64,000 nt of DNA from DASXTC01 sp036505635 (lineage in GTDB: Bacteria > Acidobacteriota > Polarisedimenticolia > JACPZX01 > DASXTC01), in assembly GCA_036505635.1 (NCBI GenBank), contig DASXTC010000053.1, positions 62,001 to 126,000 of the forward strand. The letters run 5' to 3'. Below the pieces are notes generated by a model. It saw nothing but the letters and a program-made list of their open reading frames with translations, searched no databases and was not told the DNA's origin. Positions within the stretch are counted from its first letter, which is position 1, and the number at the start of each line of letters is the position of its first letter. The translations under genes were made by a program, and so were the position numbers. Of the stretch, positions 33,432 through 41,787 are shown piece by piece.

Positions 33432-33498
33432 GCCGGGTGTCCGAGGGAGCGTCCCCTCGACCCTCACCGATAGAAACGCGGACGGAGCCATCGCGACG

Positions 33499-36180
33499 AT
33501 GCCGAAGGATCGGACCCTCTATCTCGTCGACGGCACCTACAACATCTTCCGCGCCTACCATGCGACCCCCCGCATGTCGACCTCCAAGGGGCTCCCCACC
33601 AACGCCATCTACACGTTCGCCGGCATCCTGCGGAAGCTCATCGTGGACGAGAAGCCCCCCTTCCTCGGCGTCGCCTTCGACACCGACAAGCCGACGTTCC
33701 GCCACGAGGAGTTCGAGCAGTACAAGGCCCACCGCCCGCCGCCCCCCGAGGACCTCATACCCCAGTTCCCGTACGCGCGTCGCGTGTGCGAGGTCCTTCG
33801 CGTCCCCGTCCTCGAGAAGGACGGCTTCGAGGCCGACGACATCATCGCCACGCTGGCGGAGAAGGCGAAGAACCAGGGCTTCGACGTCGTCATCGTCACC
33901 TCCGACAAGGACATGTTCCAGCTCGTGGACGACCACGTGAAGGTCCTCAACCCGGCCAAGGGGAACCTCCTCATGGACGCCGCAAAGGTCGAGGAGGTCT
34001 TCGGCGTGCCTCCAAACCGGGTGGTCGACGTGCTCGCGCTTCAGGGGGACGCTTCCGACAACATCCCGGGCGTGAAAGGCATCGGCGAGAAGGGGGCCCG
34101 CGATATCATCCGCCGCTTCTCCAGTCTCGAGGAGGCGTACGAGCACGCCGACGAGATCGAGCGCAAGGCCTACCGTGAGGGGCTCAAGACCGATTACGAG
34201 CAGGCCCTCAAGTGCCGCGGCCTGGCGACGATCCGGCGCGACGCCCCCGTCGAGCTCCAGCTCGACGCTCTCCGGTACGAGGCGCCCGACGCGCCGGCGG
34301 CCTACGCGCTCTTCTCCGAGCTGGAGTTCTCGAGCCTCCAGCAGGAGTTCGCCCCCCGCGAGCAGCCCGGCTCCGCCGACTACCGCGCGGTGCTCGAGGA
34401 GAGCGACCTGGACGAGGTCCTGGCCAAGGTCCGCCGGGACGGAATCCTTTCCATCGACCTGGAGACGACCGGCACCGATCCCATGCGCGCCGCGATCGTG
34501 GGGGTGGCCATCTGCAGCTCCCCGAGAAAGGCCGTCTACGTCCCGGTGGCCCACTCGTACCTGGGCGCCCCGAAGCAGATCCCCCTGGACCTCGTCCTGG
34601 CGAAGCTCAAGCCGCTTCTGGAGGATCGCAAGCTCCCCAAGGTCGGGCAGAACGTCAAGTACGAGCTGATCCTCTTCCGGCGCCACGGGATCGACCCGGC
34701 CCCGATCGGCTTTGACTCGATGGTGGCCTCCTACCTCATCGACCCGGGACGGCGCCAGCACAACCTCGACGTCCTGGCGCTCGACTACCTGAACCACCGC
34801 ACGATCCTCTACAAGGAGGTCGCCGGGACCGGACGCGCCGAGGTCACCCTCGACAGGGTCGACGTGGAGCGTGTCGCGCAGTACGCGGGAGAGGACGCCG
34901 ACATCGCTCTGCGCCTGAAGGAAGTCCTCGAGCCAATCCTGAGGGAGAGGGAGCTCGACGAGCTGTTCCACGATCTCGAGCTGCCGCTCGTTCCGGTGCT
35001 GGCCGACATGGAGATGGCCGGCGTGAAGGTGGACCCCGCGATCCTCGGCAGGATGTCCGGCGAGTTCGCCCTGGAGATCGAGAGGCTCGAATCCGAGATC
35101 TACGAGCTGGCGGGATGCACCTTCAACATCAACTCTCCCAGACAGCTTGGCGACATCCTCTTCGAGAAGCTCGATCTGACGAGCCGTCGCCGCACCGCGA
35201 AGACCAAGGCGCGCTCCACAAGCGTCGACGTGCTGGAGGATCTGGCGCCGCTGCATCCCCTGCCCCGGAAGATCCTCGACTACCGCTCGCTGACCAAGCT
35301 CAAATCCACCTACATCGACGCGCTGCCCCTGCTGATCAACCCGCAAACCGGGCGGGTGCACACCTCGTACAACCAGGCGGTGGCCGCCACGGGACGGCTC
35401 TCCTCCTCGGACCCGAACCTCCAGAACATCCCCGCGCGTACGGAGATGGGCCGGAAGATCCGCGCCGCCTTCGTGCCCGAGGCGGGGCATCTGTTTCTCG
35501 CGGCCGACTATTCGCAGGTCGAGCTGCGCGTGATGGCCCACATGGCCGACGTGCCCGAGCTGGCCGACGCTTTCCGCAAGGGGGAGGACATCCACCGGCG
35601 CACCGCCGCTGAGATCTTCGGGGTGATGCCGGAGCTGGTGACCTCCGAGATGCGCAACCAGGCCAAGACGATCAACTTCGGCGTGCTTTACGGGATGGGA
35701 GCGGACAGCCTCGGCAAGCAGCTCGGGATCCCGCGCAAGGCGGCCCAGGAATTCATCGACCGGTACTTCAAGAGGTTCCCGCGGATCAAGGAGTACAACG
35801 AGGAGACGATCGCCCGGGCCGAGAAAGACGGCTTCGTCACCACCCTGTTCAACCGCCGGCGCTACTTCCCCGACATCAGGAGCACCGATCGGATGGCACG
35901 CCAGCAGGCGCTGCGCGCCGCCGTCAACACGACCATCCAGGGGACCGCGGCCGACCTCATCAAGAAGGCGATGCTCGACCTGAGCGCCGCGCTCAGGAAG
36001 GGGAGGTTCCAGTCCCGAATGATCCTTCAGGTGCACGACGAGCTGGTGCTCGAGTGCCCCGAGGGGGAGGTCGAGAAGGTGCGCCCGGTGCTGGCGCGGT
36101 GCATGGAGGGGGTGGCCGATCTGTCGGCGCCTCTGACCGTGGACCTCAAGACGGGGGACTCCTGGGAGGCGGTCACCTGA
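33499..36180 (+). CDS. polA: DNA polymerase I
   Basis: This 893-residue three-domain enzyme processes Okazaki fragments and repair gaps. The N-terminal 5' nuclease runs from YLVDGTYNIFRAYHA through TSDKDMFQLVDD to QGDASDNIPGVKGIGEKGA. The 3'-5' exonuclease has LSIDLETTGTDP (motif I) and YAGEDADIAL (motif III). Its motif II reads GQNVKYELILF, with Glu where Pol I usually has Asp. The polymerase has RLSSSDPNLQNIPARTE, the metal site LFLAADYSQVELRVMAH, the O helix RNQAKTINFGVLYGMG and LQVHDELVLE. ATG 33499 was chosen as the natural N-terminus of the family. A structured element sits in the upstream region. Confidence 0.97.
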   Translation: MPKDRTLYLVDGTYNIFRAYHATPRMSTSKGLPTNAIYTFAGILRKLIVDEKPPFLGVAFDTDKPTFRHEEFEQYKAHRPPPPEDLIPQFPYARRVCEVLRVPVLEKDGFEADDIIATLAEKAKNQGFDVVIVTSDKDMFQLVDDHVKVLNPAKGNLLMDAAKVEEVFGVPPNRVVDVLALQGDASDNIPGVKGIGEKGARDIIRRFSSLEEAYEHADEIERKAYREGLKTDYEQALKCRGLATIRRDAPVELQLDALRYEAPDAPAAYALFSELEFSSLQQEFAPREQPGSADYRAVLEESDLDEVLAKVRRDGILSIDLETTGTDPMRAAIVGVAICSSPRKAVYVPVAHSYLGAPKQIPLDLVLAKLKPLLEDRKLPKVGQNVKYELILFRRHGIDPAPIGFDSMVASYLIDPGRRQHNLDVLALDYLNHRTILYKEVAGTGRAEVTLDRVDVERVAQYAGEDADIALRLKEVLEPILRERELDELFHDLELPLVPVLADMEMAGVKVDPAILGRMSGEFALEIERLESEIYELAGCTFNINSPRQLGDILFEKLDLTSRRRTAKTKARSTSVDVLEDLAPLHPLPRKILDYRSLTKLKSTYIDALPLLINPQTGRVHTSYNQAVAATGRLSSSDPNLQNIPARTEMGRKIRAAFVPEAGHLFLAADYSQVELRVMAHMADVPELADAFRKGEDIHRRTAAEIFGVMPELVTSEMRNQAKTINFGVLYGMGADSLGKQLGIPRKAAQEFIDRYFKRFPRIKEYNEETIARAEKDGFVTTLFNRRRYFPDIRSTDRMARQQALRAAVNTTIQGTAADLIKKAMLDLSAALRKGRFQSRMILQVHDELVLECPEGEVEKVRPVLARCMEGVADLSAPLTVDLKTGDSWEAVT

Positions 36181-36196
36181 GCCGGCGGAGCGGGGT

Positions 36197-36224
36197 TTGC
36201 CCGGAGTGGCGCGCGGCATATATT
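36197..36224 (+). promoter_or_regulatory. Promoter of the HD-GYP regulator
   Basis: TTGCCC (36197-36202), a 16 nt spacer and TATATT (36219-36224), giving a leader of about 80 nt to ATG 36310. Confidence 0.5.
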
Positions 36225-36309
36225 GGTTCGGGGCGGGGCAAACGGAACGCCTTCATACCGGTCTCACCATCCATCATGGTCTTTTCATGACGAAAGGCGA
36301 AGCGACAGG

Positions 36310-37434
36310 ATGAAGCCCAACCTCTTGATCGTCGACGACGAGCAAGTCATCCGGGAAGTCCTCACGGAACGGCTCACGGTCGCCGGGTACCACTGCGACG
36401 CGGCCTCCAACAGCACCGAGGCGTTGCGGCGGCTCACCGACGGCGACCGCTACAGCCTCGTCCTCTCGGACATCGACATGCCGGGCCTCAACGGCATGGC
36501 GCTGCTCAAAGAGATCAAGGCGAAGTACCCGGAGATCGACGTGGTGATGGTGACCGGGGTGGTGGAGGTAGACACCGCGGTTCAGTCGATCCGGATGGGA
36601 GCCAGCGATTACATCACCAAGCCGTTCCACCTCGACGAGGTGGTGATCACGGTCGAGCGCACGCTGGAGAAGCGGCGCCTCATCAAGGAGAACCGGGAGT
36701 ACCAGGTCTCCCTCGAGCGCATGGTCGAGGAGCGCACCCAGGAGGTCGTGCGCAAGAGCGCGGAGGTCGAGCGCCTCTACCAGGAGCTCAAGACCGCATT
36801 CGAGCGGATCCACACGACCTACAACACGACCCTCGAGGCGCTGATGGAGGCGCTCGACACCCGGGACACCGAAACTCAGGGGCACTCCCGCCGCGTCTCC
36901 GAGTTCACGCTCGCCGTGGCGCGCCGGATGGGGGTCACCGAGCCCGAGCTGACGCAGATGAAGTGGGGGGCGCTCCTGCACGACGTGGGCAAGATCGGCA
37001 TCCCCGACGCGATCCTCCGCAAGCCGGGCCCCCTCACGCCCGAGGAGTGGGTCGAGATGCGCAAGCACCCGGAGCTCGGGCGCCGCATCCTGGCCGGCAT
37101 CAAGTTCCTGGAAGGGGCCGTCCCGATCGTCTACTGCCACCAGGAGAGGTTCGATGGCACGGGCTACCCGCGCGGCCTTTCGGGAGATCAGATCCCCCTG
37201 GGGGCCCGCATCTTCGCGGCGGTGGACACCCTCGACGCCATGACGATGAACCGTCCCTACCGCAAAGCGATGGAGTACCAGCGGGCGCGCGAGGAGGTCA
37301 TGAAGTTCGGCGGGACCCAGTTCGACCCCAGGGTGGTCGAGGCGTTTCTCCAGATCCCCGAGCAGGAGTGGGAGACCATCCGCCGCAGCATCAAGGCCGA
37401 TCTGGCCGCACGGGGCATGGCGCACAGGTATTGA
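36310..37434 (+). CDS. Response regulator with HD-GYP phosphodiesterase domain
   Basis: This 374-residue two-domain protein starts with a receiver (LLIVDDEQVIREVL, phospho-acceptor Asp in LVLSDIDMPGLNG, Thr in VMVTG, Lys in ITKPFHLDE). A coiled-coil linker at about 125-175 (QVSLERMVEERTQEVVRKSA) leads to the HD-GYP domain. That domain has ETQGHSRRVSEFTLAVARRM, the HD pair LLHDVGKIGIPDAIL and YCHQERFDGTGYPRGL, where GYP is intact. HD-GYP enzymes hydrolyse cyclic di-GMP. Phosphorylation of the receiver would gate that activity. No histidine kinase gene is adjacent, so the partner is encoded elsewhere. A GGDEF cyclase gene lies at 57.8 kb. Confidence 0.94.
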   Translation: MKPNLLIVDDEQVIREVLTERLTVAGYHCDAASNSTEALRRLTDGDRYSLVLSDIDMPGLNGMALLKEIKAKYPEIDVVMVTGVVEVDTAVQSIRMGASDYITKPFHLDEVVITVERTLEKRRLIKENREYQVSLERMVEERTQEVVRKSAEVERLYQELKTAFERIHTTYNTTLEALMEALDTRDTETQGHSRRVSEFTLAVARRMGVTEPELTQMKWGALLHDVGKIGIPDAILRKPGPLTPEEWVEMRKHPELGRRILAGIKFLEGAVPIVYCHQERFDGTGYPRGLSGDQIPLGARIFAAVDTLDAMTMNRPYRKAMEYQRAREEVMKFGGTQFDPRVVEAFLQIPEQEWETIRRSIKADLAARGMAHRY

Positions 37435-37478
37435 GCCCCCATCCCGGCGCCACGCCTGTCCCGGTTGTCTTGCCTTCC

Positions 37479-37507
37479 TTGCCCGTCTCGGAGAGGGCAC
37501 CTATAGT
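37479..37507 (+). promoter_or_regulatory. Promoter of the MoxR operon
   Basis: TTGCCC (37479-37484), a 17 nt spacer and TATAGT (37502-37507), 42 nt before ATG 37550. Confidence 0.55.
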
Positions 37508-37549
37508 TGAACCCGCATCGATCTTGCGGGCCGGCCCGGGTCTCCCTCC

Positions 37550-38473
37550 ATGAGCCACCACGAGAAGATCCTCGCACTGAGGCGGAACGTCGAGCAGGTC
37601 ATCCGCGGCAAAGCCGACGTGGTGCGCCTGGCGACCGTGGCCCTGCTCGCGCGCGGCCACCTGCTCATCGAGGACATCCCGGGAGTCGGCAAGACGACGC
37701 TGGCCGCCAGCCTCGCGCGATCCTTCAACCTCACCTTCCGGCGGATTCAGTTCACGAGCGATCTGCTCCCCTCCGACATCATCGGCATCGCCGTCTACAA
37801 CCAGGTGACGGGGGGCTTCGAGTTCAAACCGGGGCCGCTCTTCGCGAACATCGTGCTTGCCGACGAGATCAACCGGACCACCCCCCGCACGCAGTCCGCG
37901 CTGCTGGAGGCGATGAGCGAGTTTCGGGTGTCGGTCGACAGCGCCACGCACACGCTCCCCACCCCCTTCTTCGTCATCGCGACGCAGAACCCCGTCGAGC
38001 ACCACGGCACCTACCCGCTCCCCGACTCGCAGCTCGACAGATTCCTGATGCGGATACGGATCGGCTACCCGGAGTCGGAGGCCGAGAAGGAGATCATCCT
38101 GCGCCAGCGCCTCGTCCATCCCGCGGACACCCTGGAGCCGGTCCTGACGGGCGCGGACCTCATCGAGCTGCAGAAGCGTGTGCACGAGGTGCGCGTCGAC
38201 GAGACGCTCCTCTCCTACCTCGTGGAGATCGTCAACGAGACGCGCCGCAGCGGGGCGATCGAGATGGGAGTCTCGCCACGCGGCTCGGTGTCGCTCTATC
38301 GCGCGGCCCAGGCGCTCGCGCTGGTTGAAGGGCGTGACTTCGTGACCCCGGACGACATCAAGGAGCTGGCGGTCCCCGTGCTGGCCCACCGCCTCGTGCT
38401 CAAGGCGGCCACCGGCCCGGGGGCTGGCCTGATCCTGGAGGAGATCCTCCAGCGGGTGGAGGTCCCGGTTTGA
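37550..38473 (+). CDS. MoxR-family AAA+ ATPase
   Basis: This 307-residue AAA+ ATPase of the MoxR/RavA class has Walker A EDIPGVGKTTLAASLA near 40-55, Walker B IVLADEINRTTPRTQSALLE, sensor 1 FFVIATQNPVEHHGTYPLP, and the arginine finger in DSQLDRFLMR. The C-terminal lid has GVSPRGSVSLYRAAQALAL. MoxR proteins act as chaperones that mature or insert metal into partner complexes, and genes encoding them commonly precede DUF58 and transglutaminase genes, as here. The downstream DUF58 gene starts within the stop codon, so the three genes form one unit. Confidence 0.93.
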   Translation: MSHHEKILALRRNVEQVIRGKADVVRLATVALLARGHLLIEDIPGVGKTTLAASLARSFNLTFRRIQFTSDLLPSDIIGIAVYNQVTGGFEFKPGPLFANIVLADEINRTTPRTQSALLEAMSEFRVSVDSATHTLPTPFFVIATQNPVEHHGTYPLPDSQLDRFLMRIRIGYPESEAEKEIILRQRLVHPADTLEPVLTGADLIELQKRVHEVRVDETLLSYLVEIVNETRRSGAIEMGVSPRGSVSLYRAAQALALVEGRDFVTPDDIKELAVPVLAHRLVLKAATGPGAGLILEEILQRVEVPV

Positions 38474-39516
38474 GCGAGGCTCGGGCGGCCGATGGCCCCA
38501 CGCTCGGCCTTCTCCCGGCTGGCCGGATCGGGACGCGTCTTGCCCTGCTCTCATTGGCGATCGGGCTGGCGGCCGTCAACACCGGCAACAACCTCCTCTA
38601 CCTGATCCTCTCCCTCGTGCTCGCGCTCGCCGGTCTCTCGGCGGCCGCCTCCACCTGGTCGCTGCGGCGGCTGCGCGTGACGGCGCTCCTCCCCGAAGAG
38701 GCGGTCCGCGGGGAGCCCTTCCTGATCGGCGTCGAGGTGAGCGGACGGTTTCCCCTCCTGCCGCAGACCTGGGTCGAGATCCATCTCGACGGGCTCCCCG
38801 AGCCGGTCGAGCTGACCGTCGCCGTCCCCTCGGATCGGCGGCGCGGGGTCGGGTCGGCCAGGGCGGTGATCCCCAGGCGCGGGATATTCGGAGGATTGAC
38901 ATTGCGCGCCGCCACCGGATACCCGCTCGATCTGTGGCTGCGGCGCGCGGGGAGCCTTCCGTGGCGCGGCTCGCTCCTCGTGCTGCCCCGTCATCGGAGG
39001 ATCGCCTGGCTGAGGATCCTCGGCTCGGGGCGATCGGCCGGCGAGGCGGACTCGCGCTCGCGCCTGGGCGGCCGCGCCGGAACCGATCTGCACAACATTA
39101 GGCCCTACACCACCTCCGACGACGCGCGCCACATTGACTGGCGCTCCTCGGCTCGCAGCGGACGCCTCATGGTCAAGGAGTTCGAGCGCGAGCAGGAGCG
39201 GCGGATCGATGTGGTGCTCGACCTGGAGGCGGACGACGACGTGGCGTTCGAGGAGGCCGTCGAGCGGTGCGCCGCGATACTGGATCTGGCCCGGCGCGAG
39301 AGCTTCGACACGCGGCTGCTGGTTCCCGGAGCGGGGGCCGGGCTGGCCGGCCGGGACGCGATGCGGCGCCTCGCGGGAGTGAGGCCCGTGAGGCGGGCCC
39401 AGGCCGGACCGGATCGAGGCGATCTCGCGGAGGCGCTCCGCCTCGCCCGGCGGGGGGCCGAGGTGGTGGTGATCTCCGCCGACCCCGCGCGCGCCACGCC
39501 GATCGAGATGGCCTGA
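38470..39516 (+). CDS. DUF58 membrane-anchored protein
   Basis: This 348-residue protein begins at TTG 38470 in a TTGA overlap with the moxR-like stop. Two TM segments near the N-terminus (LALLSLAIGLAAVNTGNNLL and LILSLVLALAGLSAAAST) are followed by a beta-rich region. The DUF58 core contains GTDLHNIRPYTTSDDARHID, WRSSARSGRLMVKEFEREQE and a vWA-like stretch (RRIDVVLDLEADDDVAFEEA). DUF58 proteins accompany MoxR ATPases and are thought to take part in envelope or complex assembly; no biochemical role is settled. The transglutaminase gene starts 1 nt after its stop. Confidence 0.9.
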   Translation: MSEARAADGPTLGLLPAGRIGTRLALLSLAIGLAAVNTGNNLLYLILSLVLALAGLSAAASTWSLRRLRVTALLPEEAVRGEPFLIGVEVSGRFPLLPQTWVEIHLDGLPEPVELTVAVPSDRRRGVGSARAVIPRRGIFGGLTLRAATGYPLDLWLRRAGSLPWRGSLLVLPRHRRIAWLRILGSGRSAGEADSRSRLGGRAGTDLHNIRPYTTSDDARHIDWRSSARSGRLMVKEFEREQERRIDVVLDLEADDDVAFEEAVERCAAILDLARRESFDTRLLVPGAGAGLAGRDAMRRLAGVRPVRRAQAGPDRGDLAEALRLARRGAEVVVISADPARATPIEMA

Positions 39517-39517
39517 G

Positions 39518-41542
39518 ATGCGCGCGGGCGCGGGACGGTTCGCCATCCTGACGGTAGGCAATGGGGCGGCCGCCTGCCTGATGATCGCCGCCGTCTCGCT
39601 GCTCTCGGTGGAGGCCATCGGCCCGCTGCACGCCCTTCTGCTCGCCGGCGCGATCCTGCATGGCCGGTGGCGCGGCGGGCGAGCGACCGTCCCGAGGCTC
39701 TGGGACCTCCTCGCCCTGGGCGCTCTGGTTTTTTTCCCGTTCGATCTCTTCATCCTGTCGCGCAGCCTGATCGGCGCCGCCCTGCGGCTCCTGACCTTCG
39801 TCGTGGCCTTCCGGTGCGCGAACCTCTCGGGACAGCGCGAGCTGAGGCAGGCGATCGCCCTGAGCTTCGTGCAGATGGTCGCGGCGGCCGCCTCCACCAC
39901 CGAAGTGCGATTCTCCGTCCTTCTGGCCGCCTACCTCGCGATGGCGATCTGGACCCTGATGGCGATCGCCTCCGCGCGCGACGACGCTCCCGCGGCCGCC
40001 CGCGGGGCTCCCTCCGGACGCCCGGTGCTGGTGATGACCGCCTCGACGCTGGCCGCGGGATCGATCCTCTTCTTCGCCATCCCGCACCTCGGGACCGGCT
40101 ACTTCCACCCCACGTCCCTCGTCCGGCCGCCGGGAGACGCGCTGGCCGGGTTTGCCGACCGGATCGAGCTGGGCTCCATCAGCCGGATCAAGAAGAGACG
40201 GACGATCGTCATGCGCGCGAAGGTCGCTTCCGCGGAGGGTTCCTATCCGGGCCTGATCGACCCCGCCTCGATGACGTTGCGCTGGCGCGGCGTGGCGCTC
40301 GACACCTTCGACGGGCGCTCCTGGAGCGTCGCGCGGCCCGACCGGGAGTGGATCAAGCCGGGCCCGGACGGCTCGTTCGCCCTCGGTGGTTCACCGCCGG
40401 CGGGCCAGGGGATGATCGAGCAGGAGATCACCCTGAACCCGTCCATGGCGCCGGTCCTGTTCGTCCTGCCCGGCGCGGTGCGGATCGTTTCCGAGGGCAT
40501 CGCGTCGGTCGGCGTCGATGCGGGCGGTTCGATCGTTCTGCCGGCGCCGCGGATGAGGCGATTCACCTACCACGTCCTCTCGCCGGACCCGGAGGAGACG
40601 ACGCGACGGCCCGGTGACGGCCAATCCACCGAGGGGCTCGCCGACCGTGAGAGATACCTGACCCTGCCGCGACCCGATCCCCGCGTGGCGGAGCTGGCCC
40701 GGCGCGTGACCTCCCCGGCCGACTCGGACTTCGAGAAGGCGCGGCGGATCGAGGACTACCTGCGAACCAGCCACGCCTACACGCTGGACGTGAACGACGC
40801 CGGTGTGGCCGATCCCGTGGCCCATTTCCTTCTGGAGGGGAACCCGGGCCACTGCGAGTACTTCTCCACCTCGATGGCCGTCATGCTGCGCCACCTCGGC
40901 ATCGCCTCGCGCGTGGTCAACGGGTTCGCCTCGGGCGAGTGGTCGAACCTGACCGGGGGTTTCGTGGTACGCGAGTCGGACGCCCACTCGTGGGTCGAGG
41001 CCTGGATCCCGCAGCGCGGGTGGATCACCTTCGATCCGACCCCCACGTCGCGGGAGATCGTCGCGCGCGCCGGCCTGCTCGCGCGCTTTGGCCATGCCTT
41101 CGACCGGATCGAGCTCATGTGGGACACGTGGGTCATCGGTCTCGACCTGCTCGATCAGCGGTCGCTCGCCTCGTCCCTCTACGACGTGGGCGCGGCCATC
41201 GCCGGCGCCGCGCGGCGCGGGATCTCCCCCCTCGGCAGCGGGCCCCGATGGGGCGCCGTCCTGCTGGCGCTCGCCCTGACCCTGCTCGCGGCGCGACGGC
41301 TGAGGTGGCCGCGGGGGCTCCGGTGGCCGCGCTTCGGCGGCGGGGCCGTAACCGAAGAGGGGCACCCCCTCTCCGAGGCGTGGCGACGCTTCGAGGCCCG
41401 CTGGGCCGCCCGCGGCTTTCGCAGACCCCCGGGCCAGACGCCGCTGGAGTTCGCGCGCGATCTGGAGCGCGTGGCGATCGAGCCGTCCGGTACGGCCCTC
41501 GCTTTCGTCGAAGGCTACTACCGCTCGCGCTTCGGAGGCTGA
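39518..41542 (+). CDS. TgpA-like membrane transglutaminase (DUF3488/transglutaminase/DUF4129)
   Basis: This 674-residue membrane protein has an N-terminal block of about five TM segments (DUF3488-type, LLLAGAILHGRW to SILFFAIPHLGTGYF) and then a periplasmic transglutaminase-like domain. The catalytic Cys is in EGNPGHCEYFSTSMAVMLRH, with His and Asp in SDAHSWVEAWIPQRGWITFD. One more TM (AVLLALALTLLAARRL) leads to a cytosolic DUF4129 tail (GQTPLEFARDLERVA). The arrangement matches TgpA of pseudomonads, an inner-membrane protein with periplasmic protease/transglutaminase activity. It ends the MoxR-DUF58-TgpA operon. Structured element copy C begins 79 nt after its stop. Confidence 0.93.
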   Translation: MRAGAGRFAILTVGNGAAACLMIAAVSLLSVEAIGPLHALLLAGAILHGRWRGGRATVPRLWDLLALGALVFFPFDLFILSRSLIGAALRLLTFVVAFRCANLSGQRELRQAIALSFVQMVAAAASTTEVRFSVLLAAYLAMAIWTLMAIASARDDAPAAARGAPSGRPVLVMTASTLAAGSILFFAIPHLGTGYFHPTSLVRPPGDALAGFADRIELGSISRIKKRRTIVMRAKVASAEGSYPGLIDPASMTLRWRGVALDTFDGRSWSVARPDREWIKPGPDGSFALGGSPPAGQGMIEQEITLNPSMAPVLFVLPGAVRIVSEGIASVGVDAGGSIVLPAPRMRRFTYHVLSPDPEETTRRPGDGQSTEGLADRERYLTLPRPDPRVAELARRVTSPADSDFEKARRIEDYLRTSHAYTLDVNDAGVADPVAHFLLEGNPGHCEYFSTSMAVMLRHLGIASRVVNGFASGEWSNLTGGFVVRESDAHSWVEAWIPQRGWITFDPTPTSREIVARAGLLARFGHAFDRIELMWDTWVIGLDLLDQRSLASSLYDVGAAIAGAARRGISPLGSGPRWGAVLLALALTLLAARRLRWPRGLRWPRFGGGAVTEEGHPLSEAWRRFEARWAARGFRRPPGQTPLEFARDLERVAIEPSGTALAFVEGYYRSRFGG

Positions 41543-41621
41543 GGCTTGGGTCGCGTTGCGAACGCTGCTGCGCCTCCGGTCGCCGACACGTCGAAAGGAT
41601 TGTAGAAGACTTCGAGGATCA

Positions 41622-41766
41622 GCCCGGCGAGGTGACGCTCCCGAGGGGGCTCTCGGACCGAGCCCGCTTGCCGCCCCGGGGGCGGCAGGGCGAGGGAGAG
41701 GCAGGGGGGCGCGGCGCCCGGGGCGACGCGCAACCCCGTCCCCAAGGGAGCGTCACCTCGCCGGGC
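41622..41766 (+). ncRNA. Structured intergenic RNA-like element, copy C
   Basis: This copy has the strongest closing stem: 21 perfect base pairs (41622-41642 with 41746-41766). The 2x2 internal loop reads GA opposite AA. The second stem is GGGG/CCCC (41645-41648 with 41740-41743), extended by a G-T wobble (41649/41739) and a C-G. Hairpins are 41669-41687 with a CGG loop and 41715-41725 with a CGG loop. It lies between convergent genes, downstream of the transglutaminase gene and beyond the end of the ABC ATPase gene. No T-tract follows, so it is not a standard intrinsic terminator. Confidence 0.68.
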
Positions 41767-41787
41767 AAACCTGAATCCTTCATCGGA

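Noticed and set aside
33322..36219. 965-codon minus-strand open frame opposite polA
   Set aside because: It mirrors the polA codons and has no domain signature. Similar antisense frames lie opposite topA (54245-56485) and the propeller kinase (46712-48841).
29624..41766. Reading the three structured elements as MITEs or REP elements
   Set aside because: The terminal arms differ in sequence between copies while staying self-complementary, and no flanking target duplication is visible. Recent transposition would leave near-identical ends.
41622..41766. Copy C as a simple intrinsic terminator between convergent genes
   Set aside because: No T-tract follows the stem on either strand, and the element has a multi-part internal structure shared with copies that are not between convergent genes.
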